A stretch of DNA of 64,000 nt from Brevundimonas subvibrioides (lineage in GTDB: Bacteria; Pseudomonadota; Alphaproteobacteria; Caulobacterales; Caulobacteraceae). A program made the translations under genes and the position numbers. The notes under the pieces were generated by a model. That model searched no databases. It saw only the letters and a program-made list of their open reading frames with translations, and was not told the DNA's origin. Positions 9,441 to 18,893 of the stretch are shown piece after piece. Position 1 is the stretch's first letter. Each line of letters begins with the position of its first letter. The stretch covers positions 1,364,001 through 1,428,000 of the forward strand of contig NZ_CP114542.1 of NCBI RefSeq assembly GCF_027271155.1, written 5' to 3'.

Positions 9441-10213
9441 GAATCCTCCTGACCAACGACGACGGGATCGAGGCCGAGGGGCTGGCGTGTCTCGAACGGA
9501 TCGCCCGGACCCTGTCGGACGACGTCTGGGTGGTCGCCCCGCAGGAGGAACAGTCGGGCAAGGGGCGGGGGATCACCCTGACCGAGCCGCTGCGGGTCAA
9601 CCGGTTCGGCGGCAAGCGGTTCTCGGTCACGGGGACGCCGACGGACTGCGTCGTCCTGGCGGTCAACGACCTGATGCCGGAGCGGCCCGATCTGGTGCTG
9701 TCGGGCGTCAACCGGGGGCACAATGTGGGCGAGGACTGCTCCTATTCCGGCACGGTCGCGGGGGCGCTGCAAGGCATGGCCTTCGGCATCCGCTCCATCG
9801 CCCTGAGCCAGTCGCTGGAGCGGTTTCATGACGAGGTCACCGCCCACTGGGAAACCTCGGAGGCCTTCGCCCCCGCCATCATCAGGCGTCTGCTGGCCCA
9901 GACCTGGGAGGCCGGGGTGGTGATGAACCTGAACTTCCCCGCCCGCCCGCCCGGGGACGTCACCGAGGTCGAGGTGACCGTGCAGGGCTTTCGTCAGGCG
10001 GGAGAGATGCACGCGGTCAAACGCACCGACCTGCGCGGCCGCGACTACTACTGGATGAGCTTTCGCGGGACCAAGACGGACCACGCACCGGGCACCGACC
10101 TGCGGGCCATGGACGACGGAAAGATCAGCGTCACGCCGCTGCACATCGACCTGACCCACAGGCCCAGCGTCCACGACCTGAAGGGCGTGCTGGGCGGGGT
10201 GCCACCCAGATGA
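9437..10213 (+). CDS. surE: SurE, 5'/3'-nucleotidase with an apparent CTG start codon
   Basis: This survival protein SurE is a metal-dependent nucleoside monophosphate phosphatase of 258 residues. The N-terminal metal site RILLTNDDGI begins one codon after 9437. Further conserved parts are VVAPQEEQSGKGRGIT, GTPTDCV, and the SGVNRGHNVGEDCSYSGTVAGA block. An in-frame stop lies at 9419-9421, and no ATG, GTG or TTG occurs before AGA-ATC-CTC. The only near-cognate start is CTG at 9437, which overlaps the TGA of the upstream lipoprotein gene. A GAGGGTG ribosome-binding sequence sits six bases before it. The next GTG (9530) would remove the catalytic NDD motif. The stop overlaps pcm by four bases. 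Confidence 0.93.
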   Translation: MRILLTNDDGIEAEGLACLERIARTLSDDVWVVAPQEEQSGKGRGITLTEPLRVNRFGGKRFSVTGTPTDCVVLAVNDLMPERPDLVLSGVNRGHNVGEDCSYSGTVAGALQGMAFGIRSIALSQSLERFHDEVTAHWETSEAFAPAIIRRLLAQTWEAGVVMNLNFPARPPGDVTEVEVTVQGFRQAGEMHAVKRTDLRGRDYYWMSFRGTKTDHAPGTDLRAMDDGKISVTPLHIDLTHRPSVHDLKGVLGGVPPR

Positions 10214-10854
10214 ACCTCCGCGACGACCGCGCCGGGCGGCTGATCCTGTCGCTGCGCAAGCAGGGGGTGACGGAGCCCAGGGTGCTGGCGGCGATGGAAT
10301 CGATCGACCGCGCCGTGTTCGTGCACGCGAAATTCCTCGATCAGGCGTGGGAGGATCAGGCCCTGCCGATCGACTGCGCCCAGACGATCTCGCAGCCCTA
10401 TATCGTCGGCCTGATGACCCAGGCGCTGGACGTCCAGGCCCGTCACCGGGTGCTGGAGATCGGCACCGGCAGTGGATACCAGTGCGCGGTTCTGAGCCGC
10501 CTGGCGCGCTATGTCTATTCGGTCGAACGCTATCGCAGCCTGCTGGTCGAGGCGGAAAGCCGGTTGCGGACGCTGGAGATCGACAATGTCATCACCCGCC
10601 ATTCCGACGGCGGCCTGGGCTGGCCGGAGCAGGCGCCGTTCGACCGGATCATGGTCACCGCCGCCTCGCCGACCGAGCCGACCGAACTGCTGAAACAGCT
10701 GAAGCCCGGCGGCGTGCTGGTCTGTCCGGTGGGCCGCACGTCGGTGCAGATGCTGCATCGCTATACCGGCCAGGCCGACGGCTCGTTCCGGCGCGAAAGC
10801 CTCTGCGAGGTCCGGTTCGTGCCCCTGGTCGAGGGGACGGCGAAGGAGGGGTGA
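10210..10854 (+). CDS. pcm: protein-L-isoaspartate O-methyltransferase
   Basis: This 214-residue SAM-dependent repair methyltransferase acts on isoaspartyl residues in damaged proteins. The SAM-binding motif VLEIGTGSGYQCAVLSRLA lies near residue 80. The PIMT pattern is also seen in QTISQPYIVGLMTQAL and in RIMVTAA near residue 150. The start overlaps the surE stop as ATGA, and the surE-pcm pairing is conserved in many proteobacteria. Confidence 0.95.
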   Translation: MNLRDDRAGRLILSLRKQGVTEPRVLAAMESIDRAVFVHAKFLDQAWEDQALPIDCAQTISQPYIVGLMTQALDVQARHRVLEIGTGSGYQCAVLSRLARYVYSVERYRSLLVEAESRLRTLEIDNVITRHSDGGLGWPEQAPFDRIMVTAASPTEPTELLKQLKPGGVLVCPVGRTSVQMLHRYTGQADGSFRRESLCEVRFVPLVEGTAKEG

Positions 10855-10858
10855 GGGG

Positions 10859-10997
<139 letters not shown>

Positions 10998-11090
10998 AAT
11001 CCCCCTCTTCATTAACCACTCCGCCCAACTTTCGTGCTGTTTGCCGGTTTGTGTGCGAGGCACCGGGCGGTGTGTTGCGGGGAGGGGTCC

Positions 11091-12179
11091 ATGCGGGTTT
11101 CGAATTGGCTGACGGCGATGCTGCTGCTGGGTGGGGCGTTGGCGACGACGGCGTGCGCCAGCTATCCGACCGAGCCGCGCTATTCGACCCGACCGATGTC
11201 GGGGTACGGCGCGGGCGCCGCGCCGGCCCAGCCCGGCGGCCAGCCCCAGTCTCCTGCCGTCGAGCCGCCGCCCTATGAAGCCCCGCCGCCTGCGACCGTG
11301 CCCTATGAGACCATCGAAGGCGGGGCGCTGCCGCCGCCGTCGTCCTCCTCCAGCACGACGACCGGCAACCTGAACGGCGGCAGTTATCCGCCGCCTCCGG
11401 CCTATGAGCCGACGCCTCCACCGCCCGCCTATCAACCGCCCGGGGCACCGGTGACGACCAGCGCCGGGGCCGCCTATACGATCCGCAGCGGCGACACGAT
11501 CTCGGGCATCGGACGCCGGTTCCAGACGCCGGTACAGACCCTGATCGACCTGAACGGCCTGGGCCCCCGCGGCGCGATCACGGTCGGCCGGGACATCATC
11601 CTGCCCGACAGCGCGGTCGATACCGGACCGGACCCCTATGCGACCGGCCCCGCGCCCAGAGGCGTGATGGTGCCCGAGAACGGCGTCGTGCCGCCGCCGC
11701 CTCCACCGCCCTCGGGCAACCCGGCCGCGCCGCCGCCGCCGCGCCAGCCCGCGTCCGCGGGTCAGGTCGGCACCGCGCCCGTCGGTTCCTCGGTCGCCCT
11801 GCAGTGGCCGGTGCGCGGCGAGATCGTGCGCCGGTTCGGACCGGTCGGCATGGGCGAGCGCAACAACGGCATCAACATCGGGGCCTCGGCCGGAGCGACC
11901 GTGGTGGCCTCCGCCGACGGGCGCGTGGCCTATGTCGGCGACGATCTGGTGGGGCAGGGGCTGACGGTCCTGATCGTCCACCGCGACGGCTGGCGCACGG
12001 TCTATGGCCATCTGGGCTCGGCCACCGTTGACGACGGGGCGGACGTCCGCGCGGGCCAGCAGATCGGCACCGTCGGTCTGACCGCCGGTGACGGCCGACC
12101 CTCGATCCACTACGAGACCCGGCGGATGCAGGGCGACGAGCCGGTGGCGATCGATCCGCTGACGGTGCTGCCCCGCTAG
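11091..12179 (+). CDS. NlpD-like lipoprotein with LysM and degenerate M23 (LytM) domain
   Basis: This 362-residue protein has a lipoprotein signal (lipobox TTAC near residue 22). A long proline-rich linker follows, then one LysM peptidoglycan-binding motif (YTIRSGDTISGIGRRF near residue 125), a second proline-rich linker, and a C-terminal LytM/M23 domain. In the M23 domain the usual first zinc ligands (HxGxD) read NNGINIG. The later histidines are kept, in VYGHLG and IHYETR. This pattern resembles NlpD/EnvC, which activate cell-wall amidases at division and do not cut peptidoglycan themselves. The ATG at 11091 follows a strong GGAGGGG ribosome site. Confidence 0.85.
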   Translation: MRVSNWLTAMLLLGGALATTACASYPTEPRYSTRPMSGYGAGAAPAQPGGQPQSPAVEPPPYEAPPPATVPYETIEGGALPPPSSSSSTTTGNLNGGSYPPPPAYEPTPPPPAYQPPGAPVTTSAGAAYTIRSGDTISGIGRRFQTPVQTLIDLNGLGPRGAITVGRDIILPDSAVDTGPDPYATGPAPRGVMVPENGVVPPPPPPPSGNPAAPPPPRQPASAGQVGTAPVGSSVALQWPVRGEIVRRFGPVGMGERNNGINIGASAGATVVASADGRVAYVGDDLVGQGLTVLIVHRDGWRTVYGHLGSATVDDGADVRAGQQIGTVGLTAGDGRPSIHYETRRMQGDEPVAIDPLTVLPR

Positions 12180-12271
12180 CGGCGTTGCATTGTGGGAGGC
12201 TCGGCCCTAGGTATCGCGCCTTGTTTTCAAAGGGCGCCCGACTGAGGCCTGCCCGCGTCGGGGAATGACCT

Positions 12272-12601
12272 ATGACACCTACCGCTGACGGCGGCCCTAT
12301 GGCCCTCATCGTGCAGTTCCTGCCCTTCGTCGCCATTTTCGTGCTGTTCTACTTCCTGCTGATCCGTCCGCAGCAGAAGCGCGCCAAGGAGCATCAGGCC
12401 CTGATCGCCGCGGTCAAGCGGGGCGACACCATCGTCCTGTCGTCGGGCCTGATCGGCAAGGTGACGCGGGTGGAAGAGGCCGAGGTCAATGTCGAGATTG
12501 CGCCGTCGGTCAACGTCCGCGTCGTCAAGGCCATGATCGCCGAGGTGCGCAACCGCACGGCGATCGCGGCCAACGATACCAAGGCCATCTCCAAGTCCTG
12601 A
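12272..12601 (+). CDS. yajC: YajC, Sec translocase accessory subunit
   Basis: This is a 109-residue single-span inner-membrane protein. The transmembrane helix (FLPFVAIFVLFYFLLIRPQQKRAKEHQ) ends in the family signature RPQQKR. A cytoplasmic domain follows with RGDTIVLSSGLIGKVTRV. It associates with SecDF and SecYEG. An ATG at 12299 would shorten it by nine residues and is an equally possible start. It is followed by secD after 30 bases. Confidence 0.93.
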   Translation: MTPTADGGPMALIVQFLPFVAIFVLFYFLLIRPQQKRAKEHQALIAAVKRGDTIVLSSGLIGKVTRVEEAEVNVEIAPSVNVRVVKAMIAEVRNRTAIAANDTKAISKS

Positions 12602-12631
12602 TCCCCGACCGCTGAACCGGAAATCGCGTCC

Positions 12632-14236
12632 ATGATTCAGCTGTCCCGCTGGAAAGTCATCGTTCTCATCATCGCGCTGGTGTTCGGCGTGCTGCTGGCC
12701 CTGCCGAATGTGCTGACGCCCGCCCAGCGCGCGTCTCTGCCCGGCTTCATGCCGAAGAACGCGTTGAACCTGGGGCTGGACCTTCAGGGCGGATCATACC
12801 TGCTGCTGGAAGTCGACGTGGACGCGATGCGGACCAAACGGGTCGACAACCTGATCGAGGACGTCCGCGTGTCCCTGCGCGAGGCCGGCATCGCCACCAA
12901 CCAGATCGCGCGCGAGCCGGGCGGGGCGGTGGTGACCCTGGCCGATCCGACGCGCTCGGAAGCCGCCTATCAGGAACTGCGCAAGCTGGTCGGCGCGCCA
13001 GGGGCCAACGGGGCCGCCGAACGCGCTGCGTCGCGGCTGTCCGACGGCCGCGTCCGTCTGGCCTTCACCCAGGCGACCCTCGATACCATGGGCGCGACGG
13101 CGGTGGACCAGTCCATCGAGGTTGTCCGTCGCCGGATCGACAGCCTCGGCACGCGCGAACCGTCGATCACACGCCAGGGCGCGGAACGCATCGTGGTCCA
13201 GGCCCCGGGCGAGAGCGACCCGGCCGCGCTGGAACGCGTCATCGGCCAGACGGCCCAGCTGACCTTCCAGATGGTGGATACGGAAAACTCGATCCAGGAC
13301 GCCCTGGCCGGTCGTGTGCCGCCGGATGCCCAGCTGCTGATCGGCGACGACGGACAGACGCCCTATCTGGTCAAGAAACGGGTCCTCGTCTCGGGCGAGA
13401 ACCTGACCAAGGCCGAGGTCAGCGCCGACCAGAGCGGCCGACCCGCCATCGGCTTCCGCTTCGACGGTCAGGGCGCGCGTCGCTTCGGCGAGGCCACCGC
13501 AGCCAACATCGGCAAGCCCTTCGCCATCATCCTCGACGGCAAGGTGATCTCGGCCCCGACGATCAACAGCGCGATCCTGGGCGGGTCCGGCATCATTGAG
13601 GGCAACTTCACCATCGCCTCGGCGTCCGAACTGGTGAACCTGCTGAACGGCGGAGCGCTGCCGGCGCCCCTGAAGGTCGAGGAACGTCGGACCGTGACGG
13701 CCGAACTGGGGGCCGACGCCGTCCAGAACGGCAAGCTGTCGACCATCATCGGCTTCATCATCATCGTCGTCTTCATGCTGCTGGCCTACGGCTTCCTGTT
13801 CGGCGGCATCTCGGTGATCGGACTGGTGCTGAACGGTATCCTGATCATCGCGGCCATGTCCTTGACCCAGGCGACCCTGACCCTGCCCGGTATCGCGGGT
13901 CTGATCCTGACCTTCGCCGTGGCCGTGGACGCCAACGTGCTGATCTATGAGCGCATTCGCGACGAGGCGCGGGCCGGACGGTCCGTGGTCGCCTCGCTGG
14001 ATGCCGGCTTCAACAAGGCCATGGGCACGATCATCGACGCCAACCTGACCAGTCTGGTGGCGGCGACGATCATGTTCATCTTCGGGGCCGGACCCGTACG
14101 CGGCTTCGCCTGGACCCTGTCGATCGGCATCTTCACCTCGGTGTTTTCGTCGGTCCTGGTGGCCCAGGTGCTGCTGGCCTACTGGCTGAAGACGGCCAGG
14201 CCCAAGACCCTGCCGATCGCGGAGAGCGTGCGATGA
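12632..14236 (+). CDS. secD: SecD, protein translocase subunit
   Basis: This is a 534-residue RND-superfamily membrane protein. An N-terminal helix leads into the LGLDLQGGSYLLLEVD motif and a large periplasmic P1 domain. Five more membrane helices follow from about residue 365, including the VAVDANVLIYERIRDEAR segment typical of SecD. With SecF it uses the proton gradient to complete translocation of proteins through SecYEG. The stop overlaps the secF start by four bases. Confidence 0.97.
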   Translation: MIQLSRWKVIVLIIALVFGVLLALPNVLTPAQRASLPGFMPKNALNLGLDLQGGSYLLLEVDVDAMRTKRVDNLIEDVRVSLREAGIATNQIAREPGGAVVTLADPTRSEAAYQELRKLVGAPGANGAAERAASRLSDGRVRLAFTQATLDTMGATAVDQSIEVVRRRIDSLGTREPSITRQGAERIVVQAPGESDPAALERVIGQTAQLTFQMVDTENSIQDALAGRVPPDAQLLIGDDGQTPYLVKKRVLVSGENLTKAEVSADQSGRPAIGFRFDGQGARRFGEATAANIGKPFAIILDGKVISAPTINSAILGGSGIIEGNFTIASASELVNLLNGGALPAPLKVEERRTVTAELGADAVQNGKLSTIIGFIIIVVFMLLAYGFLFGGISVIGLVLNGILIIAAMSLTQATLTLPGIAGLILTFAVAVDANVLIYERIRDEARAGRSVVASLDAGFNKAMGTIIDANLTSLVAATIMFIFGAGPVRGFAWTLSIGIFTSVFSSVLVAQVLLAYWLKTARPKTLPIAESVR

Positions 14237-15195
14237 CCTGGTGGCCCCTGATCAAGGTCCTTCCCCAGAAGACCAATTTCCGGTTCGTCAAATACGCCCG
14301 GATCGCTGCCGTGCTGTCGATCGTGCTGTGCACGGCCTCGATCATCGGATGCTTCTATCCCGGCCTGAACATGGGCATCGACTTCCGCGGCGGTGCCGTG
14401 ATGGAGCTGACCAAGCCCGATAGCGAGACGCTGGACCTGGCGGCAGTGCGCGAATCCGTGGCCCATCTCGGCCTCGGCGACGTGGGCGTTCAGGGCATTG
14501 ATGACGCGTCCAGCGCCGTCGTTCGCTTCCAGGTGCCGGATGGCCAGGAACAGAGTGCGGTCGTCGCCCGCGTGCAGGGCGCGATCAATGAGGCGGTCGG
14601 TCCCGTGACCTATTCCGGCGTCAGCGTCGTGGGGTCCAAGGTCTCGGGCGAACTGTTCACTTCCGGCGTTCTGGCGCTTGGCGTCGCGATCGCCCTGATG
14701 TTCGCCTACATCTGGTTCCGGTTCGAACCGCAGTTCGGCTTCGGTGCCGTGGCCGGCCTGCTTCACGACGTCGTCCTGACCTTCGGCCTGATCGTGCTGT
14801 TCAAGCTGGAGTTCAGCCTGAACATGGTCGCGGCCATTCTGACCGTCATCGGCTATTCGATGAACGATACGGTCGTGGTGTTCGACCGACTTCGCGAGAA
14901 CCTGCGCAAGTACAAGACCATGCCATTGCGTGAGGTCATCGACCTGTCGCTGAACGAGACCCTGTCGCGCACCATCATCACCGGTGTGACCGCCGTCATG
15001 GTGCTGGCCGCCCTGGCATTCTTCGGGGGCGAGGCCCTGTTCGGCTTCTCGATCGCGCTGATGTTCGGCATCATCGTGGGGACCTATTCGTCGATCTACG
15101 TCGGCGCGCCGATCATCCTGCTGTGGGGCGTGAAGCGTGGCGAGATCGCCGAGGACGCCAAGCCGGTGAAACTCGGTATGGCGTCCCGGCCCTGA
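14233..15195 (+). CDS. secF: SecF, protein translocase subunit
   Basis: This 320-residue protein has six predicted membrane helices. It carries the SecF opening MGIDFRGGAVMEL near residue 44 and the conserved YSMNDTVVVFDRLRENLRKY segment near residue 208. It forms the SecDF complex with the overlapping upstream gene. A short T-run follows the stop, but no hairpin that I would call a terminator. Confidence 0.97.
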   Translation: MTWWPLIKVLPQKTNFRFVKYARIAAVLSIVLCTASIIGCFYPGLNMGIDFRGGAVMELTKPDSETLDLAAVRESVAHLGLGDVGVQGIDDASSAVVRFQVPDGQEQSAVVARVQGAINEAVGPVTYSGVSVVGSKVSGELFTSGVLALGVAIALMFAYIWFRFEPQFGFGAVAGLLHDVVLTFGLIVLFKLEFSLNMVAAILTVIGYSMNDTVVVFDRLRENLRKYKTMPLREVIDLSLNETLSRTIITGVTAVMVLAALAFFGGEALFGFSIALMFGIIVGTYSSIYVGAPIILLWGVKRGEIAEDAKPVKLGMASRP

Positions 15196-15314
15196 CGACC
15201 GCTTTTTTCGACTCCGACGACCATTACAGTCGCCGGCGATCTCGCCCGTGTGGCGTCCCCGGCCGATTAGGTTAGGGTCCGCCTGACTGATTCATTCCTG
15301 GGGAGGACACACCG

Positions 15315-15932
15315 GTGGCCAATCTGCTTTCGAACTTCCGCACGACGCTTCTGGTCAGCCTGACGCTGGCGGCGATCATGATCTTCGCCTTCGCACGGAC
15401 CTCCGACGTCGATGCGCTCACCTTCGCCCAGGCCGTGGCGCGCTGGGCCCACGTCGGGTTCGGCATCCTGTGGATCGGGCTGCTGTACTATTTCAACTTC
15501 GTCCAGATCCGGATCATGCCGAACATCCCGGCCGAGCTGAAGCCGGCCGTCTCGAAACATATCGCGCCCGAGGCCCTGTTCTGGTTCCGCTGGGCCGCGC
15601 TGGGCACGGTGATCGCCGGCCTCGCCGTGATGGGGCTGAAGGGCCACGCCTATTCGGCCGAGGTCCTGAGCTTCGGCTTCGCCGGCGGGCTGGTCGAGGG
15701 CGACCAGGGCTTTGCCCTGATGGGCGTCGGCGTCTGGCTGGCCATCATCATGTTCCTCAACGTCTGGGGCATCATCTGGCCGAACCAGAAGCGGGCCCTC
15801 GGCATCGTCATCGTCGACGATGCGACGAAGGCCAAGGCCGCCCGCGTGGCCATGCTGGCCAGCCGCACCAACCTGCTGCTCAGCCTGCCCATGCTGACCT
15901 CCATGGCGATGTACCAGACCCTGTTTGGCTGA
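15315..15932 (+). CDS. PuuD-type urate hydroxylase membrane domain protein
   Basis: This 205-residue polytopic membrane protein begins at GTG 15315 behind a GGGGAGGA ribosome site. It matches the membrane domain of PuuD-like urate hydroxylases (DUF989): WAHVGFGILWIGLLYYFNFVQ near residue 45, a WRWAALG-like helix, and FLNVWGIIWPNQKR near residue 148. PuuD itself has a fused C-terminal cytochrome c domain, which is absent here. No purine-degradation genes are nearby, so the substrate is uncertain. Confidence 0.75.
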   Translation: MANLLSNFRTTLLVSLTLAAIMIFAFARTSDVDALTFAQAVARWAHVGFGILWIGLLYYFNFVQIRIMPNIPAELKPAVSKHIAPEALFWFRWAALGTVIAGLAVMGLKGHAYSAEVLSFGFAGGLVEGDQGFALMGVGVWLAIIMFLNVWGIIWPNQKRALGIVIVDDATKAKAARVAMLASRTNLLLSLPMLTSMAMYQTLFG

Positions 15933-16560
15933 GGTCGCGGACAGTCTGGACGCCCAGGTCCGGGCGGCCGATCCGGATCGCTGGCTGTCCAGCCGGTTCG
16001 TATCCGACCCCCGGCGTCGCGCGGACCTGATCGCCCTCTACGCGTTCGAGGCCGAGCTGATGGCCATCCCGACGCGGGTCACCCAGCCGCTGCTGGCCGA
16101 GATGCGCTATGCGTGGTGGCGCGAGCAACTCGATGGCGTCTGGGCCGGGGTGGCGCGCAAGGGCCATCCGGTGCTGGAGGCCCTGACAGACATCGTGGGC
16201 CGCCACGGGCTGGATCGCGCGCCGTTCGACGCCCTGATCGAGGCCCACATCGGCCGGGTCCATGGCGAGCCGCACGATCTGGACGCCTTCTACGTCGGGC
16301 CGATGCAGACGGCCGTGCAGGTGCTGGTCGGGCCGGGCCACGCAGATCGTGTGACGGAAGCCGCGCGGGTGTGGGGGCTGTCGCAGGTGGGTCGAACCGA
16401 AGAGGCCGATGCGCTGAGGCGCACCGCCAACGGTGCCCTCGAAGGCCTCCCGTCGGATGCCTTTCCTGCCGTGGCCCATGCGACGCTGACCGCCAGGGAT
16501 CGGTCCGGGGCTGCCAGACGGCTCAGGCTGATCTGGGCGACCCTGAGAGGCCGGATCTAG
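15925..16560 (+). CDS. squalene/phytoene synthase family protein
   Basis: This is a 211-residue all-alpha protein of the squalene/phytoene synthase superfamily. It has DPDRWLSSRFV, then the first helical motif RRADLIALYAFEAELMAIP. Next comes the MRYAWWREQLDGVWAG segment shared by bacterial members and the mitochondrial complex I assembly factor NDUFAF6. The aspartate-rich DxxxD metal motifs of true synthases are not evident, so prenyl transfer is doubtful and an assembly or chaperone role is possible. The start is probably TTG at 15925, overlapping the end of the preceding gene by eight bases. No ATG or GTG is suitably placed. Confidence 0.72.
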   Translation: MAEVADSLDAQVRAADPDRWLSSRFVSDPRRRADLIALYAFEAELMAIPTRVTQPLLAEMRYAWWREQLDGVWAGVARKGHPVLEALTDIVGRHGLDRAPFDALIEAHIGRVHGEPHDLDAFYVGPMQTAVQVLVGPGHADRVTEAARVWGLSQVGRTEEADALRRTANGALEGLPSDAFPAVAHATLTARDRSGAARRLRLIWATLRGRI

Positions 16561-16588
16561 CGCCGGGCGATCAGGTTCCCCTGTCCGG

Positions 16589-17986
16589 TCAGGCCGCGTC
16601 GCGCCAGGCCTCCAGCGCTCGCAGCGCCCGGATACTCATCAGCCGCTTCTTGGCCCGGCCGCGCTCCTTCAGCGGGATCTTGACCCCGGCCTCGTCGACC
16701 TTGGGCGCGTCCAGGGGAGGCAGGAGGCCATAGTTGATGTTCATCGGCTGGAATTTCGACCCGGTCAGGTGTCCGCCGGTGATGTGCTCGACCAGGGCCC
16801 CGATGGCGGTGTGGGCGGCGGGGGCATCCAGCGGCCTGCCCAGCCGTTCCGCAGCGGCAAGGCGGCCGGCCAGCAGACCCGTCGCCGCGCTCTCGACATA
16901 GCCCTCGACCCCCGTGACCTGCCCGGCGAAGCGCAGACGCGGCATGATTTTCAGGCGCAGCTGACGATCCAGAAGCTGGGGGCTGTTCAGATAGGTGTTG
17001 CGGTGCAGCCCACCCAGCCGGGCGAACTGAGCGTTCTGCAGGCCGGGAATCATGCGGAACACCTCGGCCTGGGCCCCGTGCTTCAGCTTGGTCTGGAAGC
17101 CCACCATGTTGAACAGGGTCCCCAGCGCATTGTCCTGCCGCAGCTGGACGATGGCATGGGCCTTGACCAGCGGGTCGCGCGGATTGGTCAGTCCGACCGG
17201 CTTCATCGGGCCGTGACGCAGGGTCTCGCGGCCCCGTTCGGCCATCACCTCGATGGGCAGGCAGCCGTCGAAATAGGGAACCTTCTCCCAGTCCTTGAAC
17301 TCTGCCTTGGGCCCGTCCAGCAGGGCGTCGATGAAGGCCTCGTACTGGGCCTTGTCCATCGGGCAGTTGACATAGGCGGCGGCGTCGCCGCCCGGGCCTT
17401 CCTTGTCATAGCGCGACTGTCGCCAGGCGATGTCGAAGTCGATGGTCTCGGCATGGACGATGGGGGCGATGGCGTCGAAGAACGACAGGCTCTCCTCGCC
17501 CGTCAGCGACAGGATGGCATCGGCCAGCGCCGGGGAGGTCAGTGGGCCGGTGGCGACGATGACGCTGTCCCAGTCCCCGGGGGGTAGGCCGCCGATCTCC
17601 TCGCGGACCACGGTGACCAGTGGGTGGGCGTGCAACCGCTCCGTCACCGTGCGGGAGAAGGCCTCGCGGTCCACGGCCAGGGCCCCGCCCGCCGGCACCA
17701 AGTTGACGTCGCCGCTGGCCATGATGATCGAACCCAGCGCCCGCATCTCGGCGTGCAGCAGCCCGACCGCATTGTATTCCCAGTCGTCCGAGCGGAACGA
17801 GTTGGAACAGACCAGCTCGGCCAGTCCATCCGTGTGGTGGGCATCGGTCCTGACCCCCGGAACGCCGCGCATTTCGTGGATCACGACCGGCACGCCCGCC
17901 TCTGCGATCTGCCAGGCCGCCTCCGAGCCGGCGAGGCCGCCGCCGATGACGTGGATGGGCTTCTGCGTGGGGGAAGGCGTGGTCAT
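16589..17986 (-). CDS. trmFO: TrmFO, folate/FAD-dependent tRNA (uracil-54-C5)-methyltransferase
   Basis: This 465-residue flavoprotein makes ribothymidine at position 54 of tRNA, using methylenetetrahydrofolate and FADH2. The N-terminal dinucleotide fold is [17 protein letters not shown]. The family signature [13 protein letters not shown] near residue 58 contains a catalytic cysteine. A second conserved block has [14 protein letters not shown] near residue 205, and [21 protein letters not shown] follows near residue 360. It is convergent with the preceding gene. Confidence 0.96.
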   Translation of the reverse strand: MTTPSPTQKPIHVIGGGLAGSEAAWQIAEAGVPVVIHEMRGVPGVRTDAHHTDGLAELVCSNSFRSDDWEYNAVGLLHAEMRALGSIIMASGDVNLVPAGGALAVDREAFSRTVTERLHAHPLVTVVREEIGGLPPGDWDSVIVATGPLTSPALADAILSLTGEESLSFFDAIAPIVHAETIDFDIAWRQSRYDKEGPGGDAAAYVNCPMDKAQYEAFIDALLDGPKAEFKDWEKVPYFDGCLPIEVMAERGRETLRHGPMKPVGLTNPRDPLVKAHAIVQLRQDNALGTLFNMVGFQTKLKHGAQAEVFRMIPGLQNAQFARLGGLHRNTYLNSPQLLDRQLRLKIMPRLRFAGQVTGVEGYVESAATGLLAGRLAAAERLGRPLDAPAAHTAIGALVEHITGGHLTGSKFQPMNINYGLLPPLDAPKVDEAGVKIPLKERGRAKKRLMSIRALRALEAWRDAA

Positions 17987-18083
17987 GCGGCTTCTTAGCC
18001 ACGCCCGGCCAGTTCGTCAGCAGGTGTCTGTCAGGCGTCATCGTCGCGGTCTATGGTGAGGGGCTGCTCAACGAGGGGGCTTG

Positions 18084-18893
18084 ATGAGCCACAAGGATGT
18101 ACAGGGTCGGCGGCTGAACCTGCGCGACGCCCTGCGTGCGACGGCCAAGGCTATGCCGCGTCTCTGGCTGGGGGCCAGCGGCGTGCTGGTCGCGGCCGTG
18201 ATGGCATGGACGATTCCGCTGTTCGTGGCGCTCGACGCCGGGATCGCGCCCTGGGTCTCCGGGGCGGCGGCACTGCTGACCCTGATGGCGGTCGGGGCCC
18301 TGGCGCGGTTGTCGATCAGCACGGACGCCCGCGCTGTGCGGGCGCTCGGACTGGGGCCGCTGGGCTTCCAGTTCGGTTGGCCCGAGCCGCGTCTGGTCGG
18401 TGCCGCCCTGCTGTGCCTGATCTTCCTGGGCATGATCGTCGCCATGCTGGGTCTGGTCGTCCTGGCCATCGCCGGGGTGGCCGAGCTGGACGTGGCGGCC
18501 ATCCAGGCCCGCGACTGGGGGGGCGTCGGCCCGGCGTGGAAACTGGTCGTCCTGATCGTGGTCGGCCTGGGGGCCTTGCTGATCCCCCTTCTGCTGGCCG
18601 TGCGGCTGTCCCTGTTCGTGCCGGCCACCCTGGGTCGCAGGCAGATGGTGTCGCTGAACAGCATGGGCATTGCCTACGGCAGCTTCTGGCAGATCCTCGG
18701 CGGTCTGGTCGTGACGGCGGCCCCGCTTGTCGTCCTGCTGTCGCTCGCCGCAGCGGGCCTGCCGGGCGGCGTCCTCGGCCACACGGTCCTCATCGTCGGG
18801 CTCGTGGCCATACAGCTGCCCCTGACCCTCGGATTTCTCGGGACCGCCTATCGCCGGCTCGAGTACTGGAGCCCTGAGGAGGGCAAGGCATGA
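18084..18893 (+). CDS. polytopic membrane protein, member 1 of a tandem family
   Basis: This is a hydrophobic protein of 269 residues with about six membrane helices. No enzyme motif is recognised. It shares a motif with the next two genes: VRLSLFVPATLGRRQMVSLNSMG followed by a G-rich helix. That motif resembles the membrane domain found in some glycerophosphodiesterase-associated proteins. The ATG at 18084 follows a GAGGGGG ribosome site. The stop overlaps the next start (ATGA), so the genes are one operon. Confidence 0.7.
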   Translation: MSHKDVQGRRLNLRDALRATAKAMPRLWLGASGVLVAAVMAWTIPLFVALDAGIAPWVSGAAALLTLMAVGALARLSISTDARAVRALGLGPLGFQFGWPEPRLVGAALLCLIFLGMIVAMLGLVVLAIAGVAELDVAAIQARDWGGVGPAWKLVVLIVVGLGALLIPLLLAVRLSLFVPATLGRRQMVSLNSMGIAYGSFWQILGGLVVTAAPLVVLLSLAAAGLPGGVLGHTVLIVGLVAIQLPLTLGFLGTAYRRLEYWSPEEGKA

